This document shows, piece after piece, positions 31,187-43,165 of a stretch of DNA of 64,000 nt. This DNA comes from Crotalaria pallida (Eukaryota > Streptophyta > Magnoliopsida > Fabales > Fabaceae). The position numbers were made by a program, and so were the translations under genes. Position 1 is the stretch's first letter, and each line of letters starts with the position of its first letter. The DNA lies in contig CM075655.1 of NCBI GenBank assembly GCA_037953625.1, positions 80,379,501 through 80,443,500 on the forward strand. The letters are read 5' to 3'. The notes beneath the pieces were generated by a model that worked only from the letters and a program-made list of their open reading frames with translations, was not told the origin of the DNA and did no database searches.

Positions 31187-33063
31187 AGTCAATCAAAACG
31201 GCATCACTACGTACTCGTAGTGTCCATATCTGGATCTAAATGCTGTTTTCGGGATATCTTCTTCCTTAACTATGATCTGATGATAACCCGATATCATATC
31301 AATCTTCGAAAACACTAACGCTCCCTTCACTTTGTCCATTAGGTCATCTATCCTTGGCAACGGATACTTGTTCTTGATAATGACCTTGTTCAACTGGCGG
31401 TAATCAACGCACATCCGCATTGATCCATCTTTCTTCTTCACAAGCAGAACCGGTGCTCCCCAAGGTGATGCATTGGGTGTGATAAACTATTTCTGTAACA
31501 TATCCTCTACTTTTTTTTTAACTCAGCTAACTCTGCCGGAGCCATCCGATACAAGGATATAAAAATAAGACCAATACAAGGGACTAGATCAATACTAAAC
31601 TCCACTTCTCGATGCAGCTGCAGACCAGGCACTTCTTTGGGAAACACTTCCAGAAAACTTTGAACGATAGGGATATCGTCCAACTTCACTTCATCATCCT
31701 TATCAGCTATAGCGGAAAACAAACATATGTAACCTTCCGGTTGCGTATCAAGGGTCTTAACGCCTTGACAGACAATCGCTCAGGGTCGACAATCTATCAC
31801 TACATGATTCGCAGCCATCCAATTCATGCCCAAGATAACATCAAGATCCGACAAAGGTAAACAGATAAAATCAACTTGCAAAGTTCAATTTGCTATGTTT
31901 ACAGAGCATCCAACACACGCCCTTGAAGAAATTACAGGAGCACTCGTGGGGGTTGACACTCTATGTCTAAACGGTATATCCCATACAAACAAACACAAAT
32001 GCTTGGCAATTCTTCAGAGATGAAAGAATGTGTTGCTCAAGAATCAAACATGAAACGGTAGGGTAAACCATTAAGAAGATGATTACCTTGCACGAGATTC
32101 TCTGCCTGCTCCGCTTCAGCTCCAGGACATCGTGAACACCTTTCCTTTCTCTCAAGGTTTGCTTCCTGATCCTCCGTTGTTCTTCCGAGGTGCTTGGAAA
32201 TAACGAGAGATGTGTCCCTCCTTTCCACAGTTGAAGCAAGTTGGTGACCTTTTCTTCCAACATTCTTTCCTAGGGTGGAAGTTCTGGCACTTATTGCATC
32301 TTGTGCTTGGTGCTGGTAAACAAGCGATTCCAGGTACTGCAGCCTTACCCTTGTCTTGGGATGAGTAAGGGCCTCCTCTATTTCCTTGGTTGTTCTTCTG
32401 CAAACGACGATGCGGGCCATAATTCCCTCGCTCACTCTCCTTCATAGTACTGTTCTTCTCAAAGATGCGGCAGGTGCTAACCAGAGTGGGGTAGTTGCGA
32501 ATCCGCTGCACACTTATAGCCAGCTTGATGTCCGATCTCAGACCGTTCTCAAACCTCGCGCACTTCGAGTACTCATCTGGATGATACTGGAAATACGGCG
32601 AGTATTTCATTAGTTCTTCAAACTTCTCAGCATATTGATCGACCAATAGGTTGCCTTACTTCAAGTCGATAAATTCCATCTCTTTCTGTAGCCTCACATC
32701 ATCAGGAAAGTATTTCTCGAGAAACTTTTCTGCGAAAGCTTCCCAATTGAGCTCCCTATGCTCATAGTCTAGCAGTTGATGAGTCTTGTTCCACCATGTT
32801 GCAACTTCTCCATTCATCATATACGCAGCAAACATGACCTTCTGCATTTCCGAGAGGGTTAGCGTTCTAAAGATCTTTTCCATTTCCACAAGCCAAAACT
32901 GAGCTCACTCGGGACAATGACTACCCGAGAAGCTAGGGGGTTTGCACTTACAGAAAAACCTAGACCGTGAAACTCTGTCGGGGTACCATTGCTTGGAGGG
33001 CGTGGCTAATTCAGGTTTTCTAACACTACAGCCATGCGGGTTAAACCTCAGCAATGTTGGCAT
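31187..33063 (-). pseudogene. G1 gag, protease and RT N-terminal part
   Basis: Gag begins at ATG 33063 (MPTLLRFNPHGC) and runs in frame through the gag domain (FWLVEMEKIFRTLTLSEMQK, WWNKTHQLLDYEHRELNW) with stops near 32909 and 32656, then CNKCQNFHPRKEC and zinc knuckle CFNCGKEGHISRYF (last Cys lost, Tyr/Phe instead). The protease active site reads Asp-Ser-stop-Ala-Thr (stop at about 32027-32032), a nonsense change in the catalytic loop. The linker has VFPKEVPGLQ. A frameshift in an A/T homopolymer (31508-31518) precedes RT (MKKKDGSMRMCVDYRQLNK, YPLPRIDDLMD, FSKIDMISGYHQI with a catalytic Asp). RT is cut by S1 just after VVMPF. Confidence 0.9.
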
Positions 33064-33210
33064 TGTTTCTGGCAGTCATCTTAATCTTAATCCTACAGAA
33101 TCCAAAAGAAGCTTATTTAGATTATGCTATTCTATTTCTTATTCACAACTATAATGCTACAACACACAACGGTTAGTGTGTAAGGCCACACTCCAAGGCC
33201 GAGAGTTGAA

Positions 33211-33227
33211 CCATTGCTCTGATACCA
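33211..33227 (-). other. G1 primer binding site (initiator Met tRNA)
   Basis: Minus strand TGGTATCAGAGCAATGG, directly inside the LTR end at 33232. Confidence 0.92.
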
Positions 33228-33543
33228 CAAATGTGACGACCCAACTTTCTAACTCTTTTTAACTAACTTATTCCGAAAATAGCGACCAATTTTTTTTCGA
33301 AATTCATTTATCTAATTCCAACAAAATCAATTTAACATGCGCGGAAGCAAAATATTTTCATTCATATATATATATATATATAACTTGCTTCATAATGTAC
33401 GTCATTTCACATCATTCATAATATTCTTCCAAAATACATAAGTTCCATTTTTTATCATCTATTACTAGACTCCGAGTTAATCAAAATGCTTAACATATGT
33501 GTAACCCAAAGCGTATGGTTCGGAACTCAAAACATAAACATAA

Positions 33544-34047
33544 CTAGATAATATCGTAACTTACAAACCACGGGCGTTCACTCGGAATCCTCCACGGGAT
33601 CATCCTCCGCCACCTGATCACTGCCTTCCACCGAATCCTCCTCTTCAACAGGGTCCTCTTCCTCTTCCTCATTCTCAGCCATTGTGCTGGATCACTGGGC
33701 ACATACCGAGGAGTTTCACATCTAACTCCTTGGCCAAAACTAGGGTAAGTGAGAGCCTCTGAGATGACTCTCTCCACAGACGGAGTAGGACTTGGTGGAA
33801 TAGCACGTCTAGGAAAACGTCGGGGTGGTGCTGGTGGTGGTGTTCTGTGGCGACGAGTAAAAGCTGGTGGGATATGCATTACGTATACCGTCGGAATCCT
33901 AGCCCTTTGGGGGCACATCCTCGACAGAGATTTTGGGTGGCGAAAGATGACTTCCACATTACCCTCGTACAAAGCCCTATGTTCATCATAGTTCCATTCT
34001 CCGTTATGGAACGGCCTCATCTCTATGTAGAAAAGAATGTTAGCCAT
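33544..34047 (-). CDS. LTR-embedded ORF of G1, 167 aa, unknown function
   Basis: ATG at 34047 lies 3 bases after a predicted acceptor (TTTGTTTGTTAG/GTAATGGC). The start MANILFYIEMRPFHNGEW aligns with the T1 LTR ORF from its first Met; shared further are DEHR..YEG.VE, HP.SL.R, IP.VYVMHIPP and a Pro/Arg-rich stretch. After about residue 115 the two diverge and the G1 tail becomes Arg/Lys-rich, which may reflect a frameshift: the T1 tail is acidic and the DNA here (GAGGAAGAGG runs) would be acidic in another frame. No known domain is recognised. It is encoded wholly inside the LTR, so a full element would carry two copies. Confidence 0.6.
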   Translation of the reverse strand: MANILFYIEMRPFHNGEWNYDEHRALYEGNVEVIFRHPKSLSRMCPQRARIPTVYVMHIPPAFTRRHRTPPPAPPRRFPRRAIPPSPTPSVERVISEALTYPSFGQGVRCETPRYVPSDPAQWLRMRKRKRTLLKRRIRWKAVIRWRRMIPWRIPSERPWFVSYDII

Positions 34048-34628
34048 TACCTAACAAACAAAACGGGTAGGGAGTAACTCATAGCTAAACACATTATCAA
34101 ATGAGCATAACAGAGGCTAAAAATAACATACACATATCAGCATATAACATCTCATAATGCAAGTACATATGCACAATCCATTTTCACATTCTTTCAATTC
34201 TTTAATTGCATGATGCATGCCTACTTTCAAGCATCACGGTTCGGTAAGACCCGGCCACATCTGTCTTCATCCCAAGCCAGACATCTACCTTTCCAATGAA
34301 CCGGAGCAATTCCATCCCATAGGGCATCACAATTTACTGGGAGCTAGCTTCCAATTTTGGCACTATACGCCGTACCTGAGCCTTGCGTCAACCGCATAAA
34401 ATCGGAGCTATTCCATTTTTTTCATCATGCATGATAATGTCATATTTATTTTCCAATTTTATTCCATTTCATTAATTCCACAAGAATCCAGCAGCATTCT
34501 GCCACATATTCCGATGAGATTCAAGTGTCCATATTCATTCCAGATTCAATTCGTTTCCAAGTAAATTCCAATCCTTTATTCAGTTTTTATTCACATAATA
34601 ACATTCACATCACAATGAATTAGAATTT

Positions 34629-35080
34629 CCATCGGCGGCATGACCACCTTTGATGGTTATCACAATTAAACAAGTTAGAAGCATAAAATTCATAATGTTA
34701 GAATTTCCATCGGCGGCATAGCCACCTTTGATGGTGTTTACTCGATAATACAAATTACAGTTTTATTTAATAATTGCGAATAAAACGTAACGAGTTATAA
34801 ATTCCATCGGCGGCATAGCCACCTTTGATGGTTATTAAGAGACAATAGAAATTCATAATTTATTTAGTAATTCCAAGTTATAATGTAAAATTAAATATTC
34901 CATCGACGGCAAGACCACCTTTGATGGTTGTAAAGAGATGTTATAAATTTATAATTAAAACCTCCATTGGGGCAGAGCCACCGGCGATGGATTTTAAAGG
35001 ATTTAAATAAAAATTCTATTGGGGTAATAGTCCGCCAAATGGGATTAAATTATGCCATTGGGGTAATAGTTCGCCTAGTG
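34629..35080 (-). repeat. Tandem hairpin array in the G1 LTR
   Basis: Units starting at about 34629, 34707, 34804, 34900, 34970, 35017 and 35060, each with CCATC-GGCGGCATAGCCACC-type core and GATGG. Later units shorten and read CCATTGGGG...AATGG, so the outer arms covary (CCATC/GATGG and CCATT/AATGG). C2 is inserted in the last unit. Confidence 0.85.
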
Positions 35081-36799
35081 TGTTAGGATTGTGGCTTAAA
35101 ATCTCGACAGGGAGGGTGAATCGAATTTTATTAGTTTACTGTGAAAGCACGTATAAATTAAAATTATTTTCGCGTAGGAGAGATTAAGAGATTGCGATGG
35201 AGAGAGATAGCGTTAGATAAAAAAAATAAGAGTTGCGCGGAAACGTAAATAATAGAAATTGCGGAAATTAAAAGAGATAGAGAAGAAGAACACGCAAACC
35301 ACTTTTATACTGGTTCGGTCAATCCAGCGAGTGACCTACGTCCAGTCCCCAAGCGACCCACTTGAGCCTTTTATAAACTTGAATTGAGCCGCACCCAATT
35401 ACAACCAGAGCACCCCACACACTACTAGGAACCTCCGTTCGCTAGGGGCCTCAATAACACAGCAGGGTTCCTCACCCTACGAATGTACTACACGTTCAAC
35501 TACAGGATTCACTCCCTAACCACTAAGGTTTGAATACAATATGATGTGAGTGATTACAATAGTATGGTGTGTTCTCAACAACACGGATACAACAATTTAG
35601 ATCTCTACGACAATGAGATTAAATCACAAGAGTGCAGGCCAATACAAGGTTTTCTTCTCTAAAAATAATGAACGATGAAAAGCTTGAAGTTTGGAGAAGA
35701 AGAAGAAGAGAGAAAGCGTGATTATCAGATATGTCAGAACGTTAGAAAAATGTAGGAGTGTTGTTGTTCTTATTAAAAATAAAAATCTGATTTAGAACAT
35801 AAGAAGCAACAAAATAATTTTTGAAATCAAAACCAAATCAAATTGATTTTAGAAATAAAATAAAAGATTTGAAACTTAAATCAAAAAGGAATATTTTCAA
35901 AAATAAAATCAATTTCGAATTTTTAAAATAAATCAGAATCAATCAGGTAAAAAATAAATCTGGAAATAAATCAAAATGATTCTCACACGTTTTTCAATAA
36001 AACTTGAGGTAATCGATTACTTCGAGGAAGGTAATCGATTATCCCCTTTAAAATGGAAACTTTGAAATCCTTTTGAAAATCCAGTAATCGATTACATCAT
36101 AGCAAGTAATCGATTACTTCACTCCTTGCCTGTTTAGTGTATGATGCCACTCATATAATCGATTATCACTAATCTAATAATGATTATAGAGACTCTAATT
36201 TTTGTATGATGCAACATCATGTAATCGATTACTTCAAGGCAGTAATCTATTACTCTGCCTCAGGAAAATGTAAGATGCAACATTGATAATCGATTACTTG
36301 ATCTAGGTAATCGATTACTCTCATTAAAAAAGTAATGGATTATTGAAGTTCACCCAATCGATTATTCACACTCTGGTTTTTATATGATGCAACAAAAGTA
36401 ATCGATTACTTTGAGAAGGTAATCGATTATCCTCTTTTGCACTTGTAAAAATAGATTTTCATAACTTAGATAAAATTATCCAGAGTTGTTTCATCATGCA
36501 CTTCCACAGAAACTAAGTTCAAAACTGATTTTCACTAAAAACTCTTTTTCTTCTCCTTAATTTGAAAAACTCATTTGGCCATTACACACTTGTAACAAAA
36601 TTTCATTACCTTACAAATTTCCTATAGGCAAGGCTTATACAAAACAAGGTGCTTGAAGCTTGAGCCTTGAACTGCTTGAGACTTGATGCAACTTGATGCT
36701 TGAAACTTGTAACTTGTTTGTTATCATCAAAACTCTATCCTTTAGAAATCTTCTAGCATTGACTCTTTACGTCCTTTAGGGCAAGCTTGATTTTTAACA
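35081..36799 (-). repeat. C2 3' LTR
   Basis: 1719 bp. TAATCGATTA pairs at 36010-36429. CT-rich presumed leader (minus strand) around 35700. Confidence 0.93.
36010..36429 (-). promoter_or_regulatory. C2 LTR array of TAATCGATTA pairs (3' LTR copy)
   Basis: Pairs with starts at 36010/36032, 36085/36107, 36222/36243, 36287/36308 and 36399/36420 (spacings 22, 22, 21, 21, 21), some with one mismatch, plus partial pairs at 36156 and about 36331-36352. The 5' LTR has the equivalent array at about 42396-42790. Confidence 0.85.
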
Positions 36800-37155
36800 C
36801 TCCCCCTTTTTGATGATGACAAACCTTTTCTGAGTTTCCAAGCCATTTTCTGTGTTTCTGCATCACAGTCGTTAACCAAGACAGTATATCATAATATAAT
36901 TCAATAGTAACATAGGAAATTTCAAATGTCAGGGAGTAATGATAAAACATGATAAATCTCCTCATAATCTCCCCCTGCACAGATGGTTAGTATGAATAAT
37001 ATATTTCAGAAGCTTAGAATCCATCTCCCCCTTTTGATATGCATAAAATATTCTATGAAGCTGAGAATCCTTCTCCCCCTTTTGTCAACATCAAAAATGG
37101 TGGAGAAAAAAATGAATAGGATTCTTCTCCCTCTTTTGTACTATACTCCCCCTGA
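36800..37155 (-). other. C2 multiple polypurine tracts and 3' noncoding region
   Basis: On the minus strand AAAAGGGGGAG directly precedes the LTR (36800-36812), and similar purine tracts recur near 36970, 37030, 37074, 37130 and 37148. Multiple PPTs are a known Sirevirus feature. Confidence 0.8.
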
Positions 37156-37211
37156 AACACTGAATAGATAGGTTAATAATAACAAGGGAGTAAATATGCA
37201 TGCTCACATAT

Positions 37212-40200
37212 TCAAACAAGGTGAGCGGCAGATGTTAGACCGATTTCTCTAGGAATAAAAAAGAAATTTTCTTTAGGAAGCGGTTTCGTAAAGATATCAG
37301 CTAACTACCTTGTAGTGTCCACATACTCAATAATACAATCACCATTTTGAATATGATCACGAATAAAATGGTGACGAATCTCTATATGCTTTGTGCGAGA
37401 ATGTTGCACTGGGTTTTTGGTTATATTTATTGCACTAGTGTTATCACATTTTATGGGAATGTGATATAGACTTACACCAAAGTCTAGGAGTGGTTGTTTT
37501 AACCATAAGATTTGTGCACAACAGCTACCCGCAACGACATATTCAGCCTCAGCTGTGGGTAGGGCTACACTAGACTGTTTCTTGCTAGCCCAAGACACTA
37601 AAGAACGACCTAGGAGGTGAAATGTGTCGCTTGTGCTTTTCCTAGCTACTTTGCACCTAGCAAAATCAGAATCGGAATACCCAAAAAGGTTACAAGTGGA
37701 ACCTTTAGGGTACCATAAACCCATATCAGTTGTGCCAGATAAATATTTCATTATTCTTTTGACAACAACCATGTGCGTTTCTTTTGGGTTAGCCTGAAAA
37801 CATGCACATATGCATAAGCTAAACATAACGTCCGACCTACTTGCCGTTAAATATAGAAGGGAACCGATCATACCTTGATACTTTGTAATTTCAACGAATT
37901 TACCTCCTTCATCTTTATCAAGATAACATGAAGTACTCATAGGAGTTGCTACTGCTTTGGCCTTATCCATGCCGAATCTTTTCAATAATTCTTTGTAGTA
38001 CTTTGTTTGACTGATAAGTATTCCATCCTTTGCTCTTTTGATTTGTAATCCAAGAAAGAATTTGAGTTCGCCCATCAACGACATCTCGAACTCTTCCTGC
38101 ATTAAACTCGAAAATTCCTTGCAAAGGGTTTCATTAGTAGCCCCTAATATAATATCATCAACATAAATTTGAACTAAAAGAATGTCCTTTCCTTTCTTTT
38201 TGATAAAAAGTGTGTTGTCAACCTTCCCCCTTTCAAAATCCTTTTCTAATAAAAATTTGCTCAATCGCTCATACCATGCTCTAGGAGCTTGTTTGAGTCT
38301 ATAAAGAGCCTTTTTAAATTTAAAAACATAATCAGGATGTTCAAAATTTTCAAAACCAGGAGGTTGACTAACATACACTTCTTCATTTATAAAACCATTA
38401 AGAAAGGCACTCTTTACGTCCATTATATAATTTAAAATCTAAGATGCATGCAAATGCTAATAGTAATCTAATGGCTTTCAACCTAACAACAGGGGCAAAA
38501 GTTTCATCATAATCTATCCCCTCTTCTTGGTTGTAGCCTTATCCAACCAATCTAGCTTTGTTTCGAATAATTATACCAGTCTCATCAAGTTTGTTTTAAA
38601 AATCCATTTTGTTCCAATAATTTGATGAGAATCAGGCCTAGGAACAAGTTCTCAAACCTGGTTTCTTTCGAACTGGTTTAATTCTTCTTGCATAGCCAAT
38701 AGCCAATGTTCATCAATTGTAGCCTCGGAAATATTCTTTGGCTCCACTTGAGAAACAAAAGCCATATGATTACACAAATTACTAAGAGAATTACGAGTAC
38801 TTACACCTTTGGTTATATCACCTATAACCTGATTGATTGGATGGTGTCTTGATGTTTTCCATTCCTTAGGAAGATCTGCATTAGGCTCGGTGAAATTCCC
38901 TTAATTTTGCATTTGATTTTCATTTGATTCATTTGCCTTTTCGTTTCCTCGGGATTCCTTCCTTTCTTCCAGGATTGGTTCAATATCCTCATCAAGATAT
39001 AGTTTACCTAGAATACCTGAAAGATCATCAACAGATACCTTTCCCAGCTTTCTGGGGTTAGATTCATCAAATGTAACATGAATAGATTCTTCAATAGTAT
39101 TACGAGTCTTATTGAAAATCCTATAGGCTTTGCTCGAAACAGAATAACCAAGGAATATACCCTCGTTAGCTCTAGCATCAAAACTCCCTAGATTGTCTCT
39201 ACCATTATTATGCACAAAACATTTACATCCAAAGACTCTCAAATGGAATATATTAGGTTTTCTCCCCTTGTACAGCTCATAGGGGGTTTTCTTTAAAATA
39301 TGCCTTATTAAAACACGGTTCATAACTTAACAAGCTGTACTCACTGCATCGGCCCAAAAGTATGCAGGCAGGTTCATGTCACTAAGCATTGTTCGAGAAA
39401 GTTCTTTTAAAGATCGATTTTTCCTCTCCACAACCCCGTTTTGTTCCGGAGTTCTTGGAGCTGAAAAATAATGCTTAATACCATGTTTTTCGCAAAACTT
39501 TTCAAAAAGATAGTTTTCAAATTCACCGCCATGATCAGTCTTAATGGATGCAATGCTCAAATGCATTTGGTTTTGAACAACCTTTGCTAGCTTTTTGAAT
39601 TCATGAAATGCATCATTTTTATGAGTAATGAATAAAGTTCATGTATACCTAGAATAGCCATCCACAATAACCAAGCAATAATAGTTGCCACCAAAGCTTT
39701 TAGTTTGACATGGTCCAAAAAGATCCATATGTAAAAGTTCCAAGGGTCTTTGAGTAGAAACAATATTTTTAGGAGGAAAAGGTACCCTTGTGAGTTTTGA
39801 TTTTGAACAAGGATCACATTTTTCAGAAATATAAAATTTTTGCTTTGGCAAACCAACTACTAAGTTTTTAAAAGATAGTTTGTTCAAATGATTCATGTGG
39901 ATGTGACCTATCCTACGATGCCATAGCCAAGACTCATCCTCTTTACTAATTAAACATTTAGCATCATTTGAGGGAATTGAATTAAGATCAATTAAATACA
40001 CATTGTTTACCCTGCGAGCAATAAGCTTAATAAGATTGTCAATTTTACCCTCAATAATACAATTATCAGAATCAAAGATAACCCTATTGCCCTTATCACA
40101 TAGCTGAGTAATACTTAGAAACTTATGTTTAAGGCCTTCAACATGTAAAACATTTTAAATGCAAGGGTTTGGAGGAATACCTACTTTACCAATTCCGAGA

Positions 40201-41414
40201 ATCTTTCCTTTGTTGTTATCTCCGAAAGTTACATATCCTTGATCCTTTGGAATAAGAAGTGAGAATTTCGATTTGTCTCCAGTCATGTGTTTGGAACACC
40301 CACTATCCAAGTACCACAATGATTTCCTTACTTCCGGAGTAACCTCATCTCCATGTGCCATTAAGCATAGGTTGGTTGTTTCTTCCTGTTCGTCTGAATC
40401 CTCATCCGAACTTCCCTCGTTGTCTAACCACGCCAAATATGCTTGCTTTCCTTTTCTTGAGTTAGAGGTGTTTCTTTCTGAATTCTCCTTCTTTTTCAGC
40501 TGATATCACTCCGCTCTGATGTGGCCGGGCTTGCCACATTCATGACATGTGATAGCTGATCCTCCACTTTTGTTAGCGTCTCTTTTATTTTGAGTAGTGA
40601 AGTTGCTCTTCTTTCTCAGTAATTTCCCAAATTTTTTGACAAGTAACCCCATATGTTCATCACTGATTATTTCTTTGTCGGAGTCACCTTCAGTCGATGG
40701 TGCTTCAGCTTTGAATGTGAGACTTTTCACCTTTTTGGTCTCCTCTTCATGTTGTGCTAATCTTTTCAATTCACTCTTGTGTTCTTGTAGTTTACCAAAT
40801 AATGTAGCGAGAGTCATGGTTGAAAGATTTCTAGATTCCATTATGGCTGTCACTTTTGGTTGCCATTCTCTCCCTAGACACCTTAGAACTTTGTTGATTA
40901 GTTCTTCGTTGATGAATTTCTTTCCCAAGGTTACGAGCTGATTGACGATCATTGTGAAGCGCTTCTGGATCTCCTGTATCGATTCTCCATCTTTCATTCA
41001 GAAAAGTTCATATTCTCCCATCAGAGTATTGATTCTTGATCTCTTTACTTCATTGGTACCTTCATGTGTGACCTCTAATGTATCCCACATTTGTTGTGCT
41101 GTCTCACATGTAGATATCCTGAAAAACTCATCATAACTCAAAGCAGATGTTATTATATTTTTTGCTTTCAAGTCGTATTGGACTCTACGTTCCTCCTCTT
41201 CTGTCCACTCAGCCATAGGCATGTCAACGGTGCTACCATTAACTACATGATTCGGAACATATGGTCCATTTACGACAGCATCCCAAACTTTTAATCCTAC
41301 TCCTTGAATAAAGATTTTCATCTGGGATTTCCAATAAGCATATCCTACCCCGTCAAACATGGGAGGACGATTAATAGAACTCCCTTCACCACCAAACGGA
41401 GAGTTTGAAGCCAT
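37212..41414 (-). pseudogene. C2 gag-pol, one frame with many stops
   Basis: One frame from ATG 41414 (MASNSPFGGEGSSINRPP) to TGA 37212-37214. Gag: SALSYDEFFRISTCETAQQM, WQPKVTAIMESRNLSTM, knuckle CHECGKPGHI (last Cys lost). Protease: WYLDSGCSKHMTGD. Integrase: WHRRIGHIHMNHL...CDPCSKSK, FGGNYYCLVIVDGYSRYT, IKTDHGGEFEN, PEQNGVVERKN. RT: MDVKSAFLNGFINEEVYV and active-site QIYVDDIILGA. RNase H: VSWASKKQSSVALPTAEAEY. In-frame stops include 40998, 40506, 40155, 39639, 39327, 38901, at least one between 38901 and 38423, and 37305. Some fit C-to-T changes (Trp to TGA at 39639, Gln to TAG at 37305), others do not. No frameshift is seen between the listed segments. Confidence 0.92.
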
Positions 41415-41450
41415 ACTCTTGAGACGGTTAAGTCTTAACACAAGAGACTA

Positions 41451-41462
41451 GCTCTGATGCCA
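41451..41462 (-). other. C2 primer binding site
   Basis: Minus strand TGGCATCAGAGC, a one-base variant of the initiator Met site, next to the LTR at 41465. Confidence 0.88.
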
Positions 41463-41464
41463 AT

Positions 41465-43160
41465 TGTTAGGATCGTGGCTCAAAATCTCTTGAGGGGGGG
41501 TGAATCGAGTTTTATTAGTTTATTGTGAAAGCACGTATAAATTAAAATTAATTTCGCGTAGGAGAGATTAAGAGATTGTGATGGAGAGTGATAGCGTTAG
41601 ATAACAAAAATAAGAGTTGCGCGGAAACGTAAATAATAGAAATTGCGGAAATTAAAAGAGATAGAGAAGAAGAACACGCAAACCACTTTTATACTAGTTC
41701 GGTCAATCCAACGAGTGACCTACGTCCAGTCCCCAAGCGACCCGCTTGAGCCTTTTATAAACTTGAATTAAGCCGCACCTAATTACAACCAGAGCACCCC
41801 GCATACTACTAGGAACCTCCGTTCGCTAGGGGCCTCAATAACACAGCAGGGTTCCTCACCCTACGAACCTACCACACGTTCAACTACGAGATTCACTCCC
41901 TAACCACTAAGGTTTGAATACAATATGATGTGAGTGATTACAATAGTATAGTGTGTTCTCAACAACACGGATACAACAATTTAGGTCTATACGTCAATGA
42001 GATTAAATCACAAGAGTGCAGGCCAATACAAGGTTTTTTTCTCTAAAAAATAATGAACGATGAAAATCTTGAAGTTTGGAGAAGAATAAGAAGAAGAGAT
42101 AAAGCGTGATTATCAGATATGTCAGAACGTTAGAAAAATGTAGGAGTGTTGTTGTTCTTATTAAAAATAAAAATCTTATTTATAACATAAGAAGCAACAA
42201 AATAATTTTTTAAATCAAAACCAAATCAAATTGATTTTACAAATAAAATAAAAGATTTGAAACTTAAATCAAAAAGGAATATTTTCAAAAATAAAATCAA
42301 TTTCGAATTTTGAAAATAAATCAGAATCAATCAGGTAAAAACAAATCTGGAAATAAATCAAAATGATTCTGACACATTTTTCAATAAAACTTGAGGTAAT
42401 CGATTACTTCAGGGAAGGTAATCGATTATCCCCATTAAAATGGAAACTTTGAAATCCTTTTGAAAAATCAGTAATTGATTACATCATAGCAAGTAATCGA
42501 TTACTTCACTCCTGTTTATTATATGATGCAACTCATATAATCGATTATAGAGACTCTGATCTTTGTATGATGCAACATCATGTAATCGATTACTTCAGGG
42601 TAGTAATCGACTACTCTGCCTCGGGAAAATGTATGATGCAACATTGATAATCGATTACTTGATCTAGGTAATCAATTACTCTCATTAAAAAAGTAATGAA
42701 TTATTCAAGTTCACCTAATCGATTATTCACACTCTGGTTTTTCTATGATGCAACAAAAGTAATCGATTACTTTGAGAAGGTAATCGATTATCCTCTCTTG
42801 CACTTGTAAAAATAGATTTTCATAACTTAGATAAAATTATCCAGAGTTGTTTCATCATGCACTTCCACAGAAACTAAGTTCAAAACTGATTTTCACTAAA
42901 AACTCTTTTTCTTCTCCTTAATTTGAAAATCTCATTTGGCCATTACACACTTGTAATAAAATATCATTACCTTACAAATTTTCTATAGGCAAGGTTTATA
43001 CAAAACATGATGCTTGAAGCTTGAGCCTTGAATTGCTTGCAACTTGATGCAACTTGATGCTTGAAACTTGTAACTTGTTTGTTATCATCAAAACTCTATC
43101 ATCTAGAAATCTTCTAGCATTGACTCTTTACGTCCTTTAGGGCAAGCTTGATTTCCAACA
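41465..43160 (-). repeat. C2 5' LTR
   Basis: 1696 bp, colinear with 35081-36799 with small indels; TAATCGATTA array at about 42396-42790. Followed by TAGTG (43161-43165), after which G1 LTR sequence resumes. Confidence 0.93.
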
Positions 43161-43165
43161 TAGTG

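Larger units (their letters stand above)
33232..35080 (-). repeat. G1 5' LTR, 3' portion
   Basis: From the LTR end (minus-strand GTCGTCACA) up to the C2 insertion. Contains the LTR ORF (33544-34047), AT-rich DNA, and a tandem hairpin array (34629-35080). Confidence 0.85.
35081..43160 (-). mobile_element. C2: complete Ty1/copia (Sirevirus-like) element, inactive
   Basis: LTRs 35081-36799 (1719 bp, 3') and 41465-43160 (1696 bp, 5'), plus-strand ends TGTTAGGAT and AACA, flanked by duplication TAGTG (35076-35080 and 43161-43165). A Met-tRNA-type PBS, full gag-pol in one frame with many stops, and several polypurine tracts near the 3' LTR are present. Gag is homologous to C1 Gag. It is inserted in the tandem array of the G1 LTR. 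Confidence 0.95.
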
